In this document: in pieces, positions 36,660 through 46,272 of the stretch
Numbering within the stretch: position 1 is the stretch's first letter
Layout: each line of letters opens with the position of its first letter
Source of the DNA: Vogesella aquatica
Lineage (GTDB): Bacteria > Pseudomonadota > Gammaproteobacteria > Burkholderiales > Chromobacteriaceae
DNA length: 64,000 nucleotides
Assembly (NCBI RefSeq): GCF_028548455.1
Contig: NZ_JAQQLF010000015.1
Location: 1-64,000 of the forward strand
Reading direction: 5' to 3'
Notes under the pieces: model-generated
Told to the model about the DNA's origin: nothing
The model's input: only the letters and a program-made list of their open reading frames with translations
Database searches by the model: none
Position numbers and translations under genes: made by a program

Positions 36660-37931
36660 TCAGGGTTTCTGCGCTATCAGCCGCGCATCGGACAGCGTGG
36701 CGACTTCGGGGTGATCGGGGGTAATGATGCTATGGCCACCAGCAAGCTGCAGCGGCAGGCGCGCCAGCGCCGCCACCACGCTCTGGTCGCTACTGCTTTC
36801 CGGGTCACCCAGCAGCGACAGTAGCGACAGGCGATAGGCGGTTTCGTTGTAGCTGTCGGCCAGTACCGCGTCGGCAATGGGGTAGCCCTGCTCGCCCGGC
36901 GCGCCGTCCAGCCCCAGCTGCAGCAGGCTGTCGTATAGCGCCTCGGCTTCCAGCAGGCGCTCCATCTCCGGTGCATCGGCGGCTTCGGCACTGGCCGCTT
37001 GTGGCAGCGCCGTATCGGCTGCGGCCAACCTTTCGCGGCCCAACAGCTCGAACTCGGCCACGTCGCCCAGCTCGGGTGTAGTCAGGAAAGCCGGCTCCAC
37101 GCCGAAAGACAGCGCATTGCCCAGCAGCGCAGCCAGCGTGGCCCCGCCCTGGTGGCGCAGCCAGTCGGCAATATCGGTAGAGGTCAGGCCGGAGCTGCCC
37201 AGGTGCACGCGCTGCGCTGCCAGCTGCGCCAGGCGGCGCTCGAAGGTACCGGCCAGCGCCAGCATGCGGCTTTGCGTCAGTGCAATGGCCTGCGCCTGGT
37301 TCAGCGTGGTCAGCGTGAGGGTGTCGTCGCGGGTGAGGTTGCGTATCACCTCGGTGGATTTGCCCACCCAGCGCCATACCGACTCCAGCCGGTGCTGCGC
37401 CGCACGGATGCGGAATTCGGACTGGCTTTCCAGCGCGTCGGCAAACTCGGCGTGCAGCTCGTTCAGGCGCGCCAGCAGGTGTTGCATGGCTTCGTCCGAC
37501 ACCTGCCCTACCGACTGCCCGGCGGCCACCTGGCTGGTGAGGTAGCCCAGCTCCACGTCGTCGCCGGCAAAGTCGATCAGCGTGGCCAGCGCGGCCAACG
37601 CCACGCGCGCGCCTTCGCTGAGCGCATAGTGGCCGGCGTCGCTGTCGTAGACCAGCAGCTCGCCCTCGCGCAGGCGGCCCAGGATGGTGCCAAGCTTGGT
37701 GTCGTTCAGGTAGGCAAAGCGCTGGGCGATGTCTTGTGGCGTCCAGTACGGTGAGTCGGCGCGGCTACCCAGCTCGCGCAGCACCAGCAGGCGCATCAGC
37801 ACTTCTTCGTCGCCACCGCGAAACAGGGTGACAAACACCGCCAGGTAAGGCCAGGCCGCACTCAGGCGCGATAACGCCGGCAGGCTGTCCGGGGCCATGC
37901 CCGGGCGGAAAAATTCGGAAAGGGAATCCAA
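36660..37931 (-). CDS. mksF: Condensin kleisin subunit MksF
   Basis: About 423 residues, mostly helical. An N-terminal winged-helix region (WPYLAVFVTLFRGGDEEVLMRLLVLRELG, YLNDTKLGTILGRLREGELLVYD) is followed by a helical middle and a C-terminal winged-helix-like end, as in MksF/MukF kleisins. First gene of the mksF-mksE-mksB set. The annotated start is a TTG at 37931 without a clear ribosome site; an ATG at 37898 is the alternative. A strong hairpin lies just upstream. Confidence 0.85.
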   Translation of the reverse strand: MDSLSEFFRPGMAPDSLPALSRLSAAWPYLAVFVTLFRGGDEEVLMRLLVLRELGSRADSPYWTPQDIAQRFAYLNDTKLGTILGRLREGELLVYDSDAGHYALSEGARVALAALATLIDFAGDDVELGYLTSQVAAGQSVGQVSDEAMQHLLARLNELHAEFADALESQSEFRIRAAQHRLESVWRWVGKSTEVIRNLTRDDTLTLTTLNQAQAIALTQSRMLALAGTFERRLAQLAAQRVHLGSSGLTSTDIADWLRHQGGATLAALLGNALSFGVEPAFLTTPELGDVAEFELLGRERLAAADTALPQAASAEAADAPEMERLLEAEALYDSLLQLGLDGAPGEQGYPIADAVLADSYNETAYRLSLLSLLGDPESSSDQSVVAALARLPLQLAGGHSIITPDHPEVATLSDARLIAQKP

Positions 37932-37935
37932 GGAA

Positions 37936-37968
37936 ACAATCCGGTCTGCAGGAAACAGACCGGATTGT
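37936..37968. terminator. Hairpin between obg and mksF
   Basis: A perfect 13-base stem (37936-37948 with 37956-37968) and 7-base loop, starting 13 bases after the obg stop and ending 5 bases before the mksF start. Without a T-tract it is more likely an mRNA-processing or attenuation structure than a full terminator. Confidence 0.6.
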
Positions 37969-37981
37969 CAGAGGTGGGGTC

Positions 37982-39211
<1,230 letters not shown>

Positions 39212-39308
39212 TCAGGCGCAAACAGCCGCCAAAACTGCATTGCCAGGGCTTGGCTGCAGCCGCTTGCGCCTCACGCCTCAGAACCAACGCGATTAGCTTA
39301 AACAAAAA

Positions 39309-39330
39309 AGCCCTATCACAAGATAGGGCT
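39309..39330. terminator. Terminator between rpmA and obg
   Basis: AGCCCTATC (39309-39317) and GATAGGGCT (39322-39330) with loop ACAA, flanked by A-rich and T7 sequence. It ends rplU-rpmA transcription, probably partially since obg lies downstream on the same strand. Confidence 0.92.
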
Positions 39331-39349
39331 TTTTTTCGTCAACGCGAGA

Positions 39350-39625
39350 TTACTCGGCGTCAACACCGGTGTACGGAACAACGGTAATGGTCTTGCGGTT
39401 GAAAGAGCCTTTAACAGCAAATTCAACATAGCCGTCCACTTTCGCGAACAGGGTGTGGTCCTTGCCCATGCCAACGTTTTCGCCAGCGTGGAACTTGGTA
39501 CCGCGCTGACGCACGATGATGGAACCAGCCGGGATCAGTTCGCCGCCGTAAACCTTAACGCCCAGGCGTTTGGCTTCGGAGTCACGACCGTTGCGGGAGC
39601 TACCGCCTGCTTTTTTGTGTGCCAT
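39350..39625 (-). CDS. rpmA: 50S ribosomal protein L27
   Basis: 91 residues starting [29 protein letters not shown], unmistakably L27. The N-terminal tail reaches the peptidyl-transferase centre; no cleavable Firmicutes-type extension is present. AAGGA lies upstream of the start and the gene follows rplU by 12 bases. Confidence 0.99.
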   Translation of the reverse strand: MAHKKAGGSSRNGRDSEAKRLGVKVYGGELIPAGSIIVRQRGTKFHAGENVGMGKDHTLFAKVDGYVEFAVKGSFNRKTITVVPYTGVDAE

Positions 39626-39637
39626 GTCTGTTTATCC

Positions 39638-39949
39638 TTACTTGGAAATCGCGTCGATGCGGATTTCGGTGAAGTTTTGACGGTGACCCTGGTGCTTCTG
39701 GTAGTGCTTACGACGACGCATCTTGAAGATACGTACCTTGTCGCCACGACCGTGGGAAACAACAGTAGCCTGCACTTTTGCGCCAGCTACCAGCGGGGCG
39801 CCTACGGAAACCTGATCACCGTCCACAACCATCAGCACTTCTTCCAGTACGATTTGGCTGTCGATGTCTGCAGGTATCTGTTCTACTTTGAGTTTTTCAC
39901 CAACGGCAACTTTGTATTGTTTACCGCCAGTTTTTATGACCGCATACAT
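39638..39949 (-). CDS. rplU: 50S ribosomal protein L21
   Basis: 103 residues: [26 protein letters not shown] and [24 protein letters not shown] identify L21. The start at 39949 has AGGAG about 8 bases upstream; the longer frame to 40117 is not supported. A consensus promoter lies at 40002-40030. First gene of rplU-rpmA. Confidence 0.99.
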   Translation of the reverse strand: MYAVIKTGGKQYKVAVGEKLKVEQIPADIDSQIVLEEVLMVVDGDQVSVGAPLVAGAKVQATVVSHGRGDKVRIFKMRRRKHYQKHQGHRQNFTEIRIDAISK

Positions 39950-40001
39950 TCGTATAGCTCCTAATATTCTGTCTGCGCGCGATGTGCGCGAAGAACGCAA
40001 T

Positions 40002-40030
40002 ACTATACGCAAGTGATTGTTTGTTGTCAA
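40002..40030 (-). promoter_or_regulatory. Sigma-70 promoter of rplU-rpmA
   Basis: On the minus strand, TTGACA (40030-40025), a 17-base spacer and TATAGT (40007-40002), almost the full consensus. The leader of about 45 bases contains a small CGCG hairpin. The divergent ispB gene starts at 40143 and has a GCGGCCAAC word at 40079-40087 between them. Confidence 0.88.
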
Positions 40031-40142
40031 TTTTCTCGTCAAAACAACACTGTGTAACCGGGCGACCATGGCACGAGTGCGGCCAACTCTGCTAATATCG
40101 CGCGGTTTTCCAGCCAATATTCATACAAAGAACCCGGTCGCG

Positions 40143-41114
40143 ATGTCATCCACTCCGCTCTTTCGCACGCTTACCGCCGACGACATGAACACCGTCGATC
40201 AGGCTATCCGCACCCGTCTGCATTCCGATGTTGTCCTGATCAGCCAGGTGGCCGAGTACATCATTTCTGCCGGCGGCAAGCGCCTGCGCCCGATGCTGAC
40301 CCTGCTGGCAGGCCGTGCGCTGGGCTACGGTGACAAGCACCTGTTCGAGCTGGCCGCCATGATCGAGTTCATCCACACCGCCACCTTGCTGCACGACGAC
40401 GTGGTGGACGAATCCGACATGCGTCGTGGCCGCCAGACCGCCAACGCCATGTTCGGCAACGCCGCCAGCGTGCTGGTGGGTGATTTCCTGTACACCCGCG
40501 CCTTCCAGATGATGGTGTCCACCGGCAGCATGCGCATCCTGGAAGTGATGGCTGACGCCACCAACATCATCGCCGAAGGCGAGGTGCTGCAGCTGCTGAA
40601 CATCGGTAACGTGGATGTGAGCGAAGACGATTACCTGAAAGTGATCCAGTACAAGACCGCCAAGCTGTTCGAGGCCGCCACCCGCGTGGGCGCCATCATC
40701 GCCGCCGCCACGCCGGAGCAAGAACAGGCACTGGCCGACTACGGCATGCACCTGGGCACCGCCTTCCAGATCATCGACGACGTGCTGGACTACAGCGGCG
40801 ACGCAGCCACCATCGGCAAGAGCCTGGGTGACGACCTGGCCGAGGGCAAGCCCACGCTGCCACTGATTTACACCATGCGCCAGGGCCCGGCCGAGGCCGC
40901 CACCGTGGTGCGTGAATCGCTGGAAGCCGCCAGCCGCGAGCGTTTCAATGAAGTGCTGACTGCGGTACAATCCTGCGGCGCGCTGGACTACGCCCGTGCC
41001 GAGGCCGAAAAAGCCGCCGAACGCGCCGTAGCCGCCCTGGCCGCCCTGCCCGATAGCGAACACAAAGCGGCCATGGCCGAAATCGCCCGCCTGTCGGTGG
41101 CACGCAACGCCTAA
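40143..41114 (+). CDS. ispB: Octaprenyl diphosphate synthase IspB
   Basis: 323 residues, all-alpha trans-prenyltransferase. Both aspartate-rich motifs are present: LLHDDVVDESDMRRG (first DDxxD) and FQIIDDVLDYSGD (second DDxxD); GGKRLRPML holds the isopentenyl diphosphate site. It makes the side-chain precursor of ubiquinone. The placement opposite rplU-rpmA is the usual one in betaproteobacteria. Confidence 0.97.
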   Translation: MSSTPLFRTLTADDMNTVDQAIRTRLHSDVVLISQVAEYIISAGGKRLRPMLTLLAGRALGYGDKHLFELAAMIEFIHTATLLHDDVVDESDMRRGRQTANAMFGNAASVLVGDFLYTRAFQMMVSTGSMRILEVMADATNIIAEGEVLQLLNIGNVDVSEDDYLKVIQYKTAKLFEAATRVGAIIAAATPEQEQALADYGMHLGTAFQIIDDVLDYSGDAATIGKSLGDDLAEGKPTLPLIYTMRQGPAEAATVVRESLEAASRERFNEVLTAVQSCGALDYARAEAEKAAERAVAALAALPDSEHKAAMAEIARLSVARNA

Positions 41115-41130
41115 TACCAAGTTTCTGGCT

Positions 41131-41205
41131 GTCCCTGTAGTTAAATGGATATAACGGCCCCCTCCTAAGGGGCAGTTCTGGGTTCGATTCCCGGCGGGGG
41201 CGCCA
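41131..41205 (+). tRNA. tRNA-Arg (anticodon CCT)
   Basis: A full cloverleaf: acceptor GTCCCTG paired with CGGGGGC, anticodon stem GCCCC/GGGGC around loop CTCCTAA (anticodon CCT, reading AGG), T-arm CTGGG-TTCGATT-CCCGG, discriminator G and encoded CCA at 41203-41205. It lies 16 bases after ispB and ends with its own terminator. Confidence 0.97.
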
Positions 41206-41216
41206 CCCCGACCTGC

Positions 41217-41238
41217 ACGCCACCCCGCCGGGTGGCGT
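41217..41238 (+). terminator. Terminator after tRNA-Arg
   Basis: ACGCCACCC (41217-41225) and GGGTGGCGT (41230-41238) with loop CGCC, followed by TTGTCTTT. Confidence 0.8.
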
Positions 41239-41266
41239 TTGTCTTTCCGAATACGGAGTCATACAC

Positions 41267-41386
41267 ATGAACCTGCTGCAACGCCTTGCCCTGCTCGCCG
41301 TCATCGGCGTGGTACTGTCTGTCGCCATCCACCACCTTACCCGTCCGCAAGCTGCGGCCAACGTTGCCGCCAGCCAGGCACAGTAA
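41267..41386 (+). CDS. Small single-helix membrane protein of unknown function
   Basis: 39 residues: MNLLQRLALLAVIGVVLSVA forms one membrane helix, followed by IHHLTRPQAAANVAASQAQ. GGAG lies 8 bases before the ATG, supporting translation. It sits between tRNA-Arg and the DUF3025 gene, 9 bases upstream of the latter, so the two are probably co-translated. The C-terminal part contains a GCGGCCAAC word (41354-41362). Function unknown. Confidence 0.65.
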   Translation: MNLLQRLALLAVIGVVLSVAIHHLTRPQAAANVAASQAQ

Positions 41387-41395
41387 GCCCGCGCC

Positions 41396-42229
41396 ATGCG
41401 CATGATCGCCCAGGGCTGCCTGCCCGCCGGCTTTGCACCGTGGCCGGCACACCCGCTGTACCGCAGCCTGGCGCCGTGGCAGGCGCTGCAGCCGCAGGGT
41501 TGGCCGCAACAGGCCGACTTCGACCGCCTGACCGCCCACGCCCGGGCGCTTGGCCAGGCGCTGCCGCCGGGGCTACGCTTTGCCTGCGACCTCGACCCTA
41601 CGCTGTACTACGAAATGCACATCGGCGCCCACGGCGAGGTACCCACCCGCACGCAAAACTGGCACGACTGGTTTGGCGCGCTGGCGTGGTTGTCGTGGCC
41701 GCGCAGCAAAACTGCACTGAACGATCGCCACGTACGCGCCATTGAACGCGGCGAGGTGGGCCGCGGCCCGTTCCGCGACGCGGCCACGCTGCTGGATGAA
41801 TGCGGGGTGATCGTGCCGGTGGCCGACCCGGCGCTGGCTGCCGCGCTGCAGGGCATGGACTGGCAGACGCTGCTGGTGACGCACGCCGACGCCTGGGGCA
41901 CGCGCATCGACACCCACGTGCTGGGCCACGCGCTGTTCGAACAGGGGCTGGCCATGCACATTGGCTGGTGCGGCAAGGCGCTGCTGCTGCCGGTTGAGCC
42001 GGCATTCTTTACGCTGGACTACGCGCAGCGCCAGCAACAGCTGGACGCGCGCCTGGCCGCCCTGCTGCAGGACGACAGCTGGCTGACCCGCCCGCGCGAA
42101 CTGCTGCCGCTACCGCTGCTGGGCCTGCCCGGCTGGTGGCCGCAACAGGACGCGGCCTTCTACGCCAATACCGCTTACTTCCGCCCCACACGGCGGGCAA
42201 ACGCCGCCACCGAGACCTCGCCCAGCTGA
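41396..42229 (+). CDS. DUF3025 family protein
   Basis: 277 residues, cytoplasmic. WHDWFGALAWLSWPRSKTALNDRHVRAI, FRDAATLLDECGVIVPVADP, THADAWGTRIDTHVLGHALFEQGL and LLGLPGWWPQQDAAFYANTAYFRP are typical of DUF3025, whose function is unknown. A second ATG is at 41402. The last 55 bases overlap the convergent BrkB-like gene, so one transcript runs antisense to the other. Confidence 0.88.
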   Translation: MRMIAQGCLPAGFAPWPAHPLYRSLAPWQALQPQGWPQQADFDRLTAHARALGQALPPGLRFACDLDPTLYYEMHIGAHGEVPTRTQNWHDWFGALAWLSWPRSKTALNDRHVRAIERGEVGRGPFRDAATLLDECGVIVPVADPALAAALQGMDWQTLLVTHADAWGTRIDTHVLGHALFEQGLAMHIGWCGKALLLPVEPAFFTLDYAQRQQQLDARLAALLQDDSWLTRPRELLPLPLLGLPGWWPQQDAAFYANTAYFRPTRRANAATETSPS

Positions 42230-43380
42230 GCCATGGTGCTGCCCAGCAGCGCTTCTACCTCGGCGGCGATCTCGTCGTCCTGCGCGTGCTGCTCCGGCCG
42301 GTACACAAACAGGCGGAACAGCTCGGCCAGGTCGATCTGCTCGGCGCGGCGCAGCAGCGCCCAGCCATCGCGCGCGCCGCGCTGCACGTAACCGGCTTGC
42401 GCCAGCCGGTCCAGCACGCTGCCCAGCTCGTCGTAGCCCACTTTTACCTCGCGGCGCAGGTCTTCCGGCCGCAGCGCGCGGCCTTCGTCCTGGGCGCGAT
42501 CCAGCATCACCAGCACCTCTACCGCGTCCAGGAAGCGGCGGCGCGGCTCGTTGCGGCGCTGCCAGGCGCCGCCTTCCCAGTACGAGAACGACGCCGTCAG
42601 CACCGCCCCGGCCAGCACCACCAGCCACAGGCAGAACAGCCACAGCAGCAGGATAGGCACGCTGGCAAAGGCACCGTACACCAGCTGGTAGCTGGCAATC
42701 TGGCCGATGTAAAAGCCGAAGCCCAGCTTGGTGACTTCCAGCAACACGGCAGTGAGCAGGCCGCCCAGCATGGCGTGTTTTACCGGCACGTAGCGGTTGG
42801 GCACGATGCGGAACACCAGCGCCAGCACCAGCATGGTCAGCGTCACGCTGCCCACCGATTGCAGCGTGTCGTCCAGCAGCGGCGAAATGCGCTCGATATG
42901 CGTCAGCTTGAATAGCAAGCGCCAGCCCAGCAGGCCGCCGCCCAGCGCCAGCGGCCCCAGCGTCAGCACCGTCCAGTACACCATGCTCTGCTGCAGCCAC
43001 GGCCGCGCGCGGCGCACGCCCCAGATGCTGTTGAAGGTGCGTTCCACCGTAGCCATCAGCATCAGCGAGGTGGCGCCCAGCATCACGATACCGGCGGCGG
43101 TGAGCTTTTCGGCGTTATCGGCAAACTGGCGCATGTATACCGAGATCACCTTGCCGGCGAATTCCGGCACCAGCGTGGACAGCAGCATCACCTTGAAGCG
43201 GGTGCTGTAGTCGGAAAACACCGGAAACGCCGACATCACGGTAATGGCAATAGTCAGCAGCGGCACCAGTGCCAGCAGCGTGGTAAAGGTGAGGCTGCCG
43301 GCCACCTGCATCACGCGCTGTTGCGCCAGCCGGCGGCGCAGGAAGGCAGCAAAGCCCCAGAAAGACAATGGCTTGGTCAC
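42175..43380 (-). CDS. YihY/BrkB-family membrane protein (UPF0761) with C-terminal winged helix
   Basis: 401 residues. Six helices, with QVAGSLTFTTLLALVPLLTIAITVMSAFP, AGIVMLGATSLMLMATVERTFNSIWGVRR and YGAFASVPILLLWLFCLWLVVLAGAVLTASFSYW, form the BrkB/YihY domain. The final 120 residues (LDAVEVLVMLDRAQDEGRALRPEDLRREVKVGYDELGSVLDRLAQAGYVQR) look like a winged helix. The start is GTG at 43380 with no clear ribosome site. Function is uncertain (once mistaken for RNase BN). It overlaps DUF3025 by 55 bases tail to tail. Confidence 0.9.
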   Translation of the reverse strand: MTKPLSFWGFAAFLRRRLAQQRVMQVAGSLTFTTLLALVPLLTIAITVMSAFPVFSDYSTRFKVMLLSTLVPEFAGKVISVYMRQFADNAEKLTAAGIVMLGATSLMLMATVERTFNSIWGVRRARPWLQQSMVYWTVLTLGPLALGGGLLGWRLLFKLTHIERISPLLDDTLQSVGSVTLTMLVLALVFRIVPNRYVPVKHAMLGGLLTAVLLEVTKLGFGFYIGQIASYQLVYGAFASVPILLLWLFCLWLVVLAGAVLTASFSYWEGGAWQRRNEPRRRFLDAVEVLVMLDRAQDEGRALRPEDLRREVKVGYDELGSVLDRLAQAGYVQRGARDGWALLRRAEQIDLAELFRLFVYRPEQHAQDDEIAAEVEALLGSTMAQLGEVSVAAFARRVGRK

Positions 43381-43426
43381 GATAAGTCTGCAATGTCAGG
43401 TAAAATTTTCAGATCCGCAATGTTAA

Positions 43427-44032
<606 letters not shown>

Positions 44033-44040
44033 GCCTGCCG

Positions 44041-46272
44041 CTAACCTACGCGGGCCGGGCGCTGCGTGCCCGGCTTGGCCACCGCGCCGCGTACCTCGAA
44101 ACGCACCCGCTCTACCACCTTGCCGCGGCCGTCGCGCAGCTCCAGCACGTGGCGCCCCGGCCACGGGAACCACGGCAGGCGCTCGCCGCGCCCCAGCAGG
44201 CGGCCGTCCAGCCACCACTGCGCCGCCGCTACGCCGCGTGCATGCAGCAGCAGGCGCTGGTTGGCTGGCGGCACGTCCGGGTCCACCGCGTAGATGCTGC
44301 CGCCCAGCGGCGACACGATGCCCGGCGGCTGCGCGCTGCCACGCGGCTGGCCGGTAATCAGCGTGCGCTCGGTACCAGCCAGAAAATACTCCTGCCGCAT
44401 CGCTTCTTCGCCACCGGCGTAGCGCACGCGGCGCTGGCTCACCCCGGCCGGCGGCGTGGGCGGTAGCGATGGCCGGCCGCGCTGCAACCAGTCCATTACC
44501 CCCTGCCACACCGGCGCCGCCCCGTGCATGCCGGACACATCCCACATCGGTTCGCCGCTGGCGTTGCCCACCCACACCGCCACCGTGTAGTGGCGGCTGT
44601 AGCCGATGGCCCAGTTGTCGCGCATGTCCTTGCTGGTACCGGTTTTCACCGCGCTCCAGTAGCGGGTGGACAGCACGCTTTCCAGCCCGAAGGTGCGCGC
44701 CCGCGCGCTGCGGTCGGCCAGCATGTCGCTGACGATGAAGCTGGACGCCGCGTCCAGCTGGCGTTGCAGCGTGGCCGGCGGCTGTGCCAGCGTCCAGCGC
44801 GGCGGGCTGTACAGCCCGCCTTGCGCCAGCGTGCGGTAGGCGTTGGCCAGCTCGATCAGCCGTACGTCGGCCGCACCCAGCGCCAGGCTGTAGCCGTAGT
44901 AGTCGCCGTCCTGCTGCAGGCTGTGCAGCCCCAGCGCGTACAGGCGGTCGCGCAGCGCAGTGGGGCCGACCATGGTGATGGTGCGTACCGCGGGGATGTT
45001 GAGCGAAGCGCCCAGCGCACTGCGCACCGACACCGGGCCCTTGAAGTCGCGCGCGTAGTTTTGCGGCGCGTACAGGCCGGCGGCGGTTTGCAGGTCCAGC
45101 GGGCTGTCGTCCAGCAGGCTGGCCGCGGTCAGGTAATGCTGCTGCAGCGCCAGCTGGTACAGGAAGGGCTTCAGCGTGGAGCCGGCCTGGCGCAAGGCGG
45201 TGACACCATCCACGTTGGCCGCAGCGGATAAGGCGCCGCTGGAGCCCACCCAGGCCAGGATGTCGCCGCTGGCGTTGTCCAGCACCAGCAAGGCGCCGTC
45301 TTGCACATTGCGCTGGCGCAGCGCCAGCAGGTGGCGCTGTAGCAAGGCGCTGGCGAAGCGCTGCAATGGCGCATCCAGCGTACTGCGCAGCACGCTGCCG
45401 GCCGCCTGCGGCTGCTGTTGCAATAGTTTTTGGGCGAAGTGCGACGCCAGCTGCGCCTGTGTATCCACCACCGGCAGCCGGCGCGCCAGCGCCTGGCGGG
45501 TCTGGATGCTGGCGCGGTCGCAATCGCGCTGCAGCGTGGCGTCCGGCGGCGGCGGGCGGCGCTGCTGGCGGGCAGTGTCCAGCGCCATGTCGCGCAGGAT
45601 GCCGCAGGCGCGGGCGGCTACCCGCTCCGGCCCGGCGTTGGGGCCGCGCAGCAGGGCCACGATGATGGCTGACTCCTGCCGGTTCAACCCCTGCGGCCAC
45701 TTGCCGAACAGCGCGCGCGACACCGCCGGCAGCCCCACCAACTCGCCGCGAAAGCTCACCAGGTTCAGGTAGGCTTCCAGGATCTCGTCCTTGCGCCACT
45801 GCTTTTCCAGCGCGCTGGCCGACCAGGTCTGGCCCAGCTTCTGCCACAGGCTGCGCCCGCCGCTGCCGGCTTTCAGGTCGGCGTCCAGCAAGCCGGCCAG
45901 CTGCATGGTGAGGGTGGACGCGCCACGGGTGCGGCTGTGCCACAGGTTGCCCCAGGCCGCCGCAGCCACGCCGGACCAGTCCACGCCGCTGTGCTGGTAA
46001 AAGCGGCGGTCTTCCGACAGCAGCAGCGCGTAACGCAGCGGCGCCGAGGTATCGGCTAGCCGCAGCCAGTCCAGCCGCAGCGCGCGTTTGTCCTGCCGTA
46101 CGCGCTGCAGTGGCGTGCCGTGGCGGTCCAGCACGATCACGTCCGACGGCCGCCACGCGGCGCGTACCTCGGCAAAGCCGGGGTTGGCCGCCACCGGCTG
46201 GGCGACGGCCAACCCTGCCAGCCACAGCCCGATCATGGCCTTAGCGCGCACCGGCCACCTCGAACGGCGCAT
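44041..46272 (-). CDS. pbpC: Penicillin-binding protein 1C
   Basis: 743 residues. A short N-terminal anchor is followed by a GT51 transglycosylase domain (LLLSEDRRFYQHSGVDW, TRGASTLTMQLAGLL, NLVSFRGELVGLPAVSRALFGK). A transpeptidase domain follows with AGSTLKPF (SxxK), SALGASLNIPA (SxN) and VKTGTSKDMRDNWAIG (KTG), then the biPBP_C beta domain. The frame overlaps the alpha-2-macroglobulin gene by 32 bases from the ATG at 46272; an alternative ATG at 46236 lies 4 bases after that stop. The A2M-pbpC pair is the usual arrangement for cell-wall repair coupled to protease trapping. Confidence 0.95.
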   Translation of the reverse strand: MRRSRWPVRAKAMIGLWLAGLAVAQPVAANPGFAEVRAAWRPSDVIVLDRHGTPLQRVRQDKRALRLDWLRLADTSAPLRYALLLSEDRRFYQHSGVDWSGVAAAAWGNLWHSRTRGASTLTMQLAGLLDADLKAGSGGRSLWQKLGQTWSASALEKQWRKDEILEAYLNLVSFRGELVGLPAVSRALFGKWPQGLNRQESAIIVALLRGPNAGPERVAARACGILRDMALDTARQQRRPPPPDATLQRDCDRASIQTRQALARRLPVVDTQAQLASHFAQKLLQQQPQAAGSVLRSTLDAPLQRFASALLQRHLLALRQRNVQDGALLVLDNASGDILAWVGSSGALSAAANVDGVTALRQAGSTLKPFLYQLALQQHYLTAASLLDDSPLDLQTAAGLYAPQNYARDFKGPVSVRSALGASLNIPAVRTITMVGPTALRDRLYALGLHSLQQDGDYYGYSLALGAADVRLIELANAYRTLAQGGLYSPPRWTLAQPPATLQRQLDAASSFIVSDMLADRSARARTFGLESVLSTRYWSAVKTGTSKDMRDNWAIGYSRHYTVAVWVGNASGEPMWDVSGMHGAAPVWQGVMDWLQRGRPSLPPTPPAGVSQRRVRYAGGEEAMRQEYFLAGTERTLITGQPRGSAQPPGIVSPLGGSIYAVDPDVPPANQRLLLHARGVAAAQWWLDGRLLGRGERLPWFPWPGRHVLELRDGRGKVVERVRFEVRGAVAKPGTQRPARVG

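Noticed and set aside
33119-37931. Wadjet (JetABCD) anti-plasmid defence system
   Set aside because: The three condensin-like genes are present but no JetD/MksG nuclease gene lies on either side, so the chromosomal MksBEF reading is preferred.
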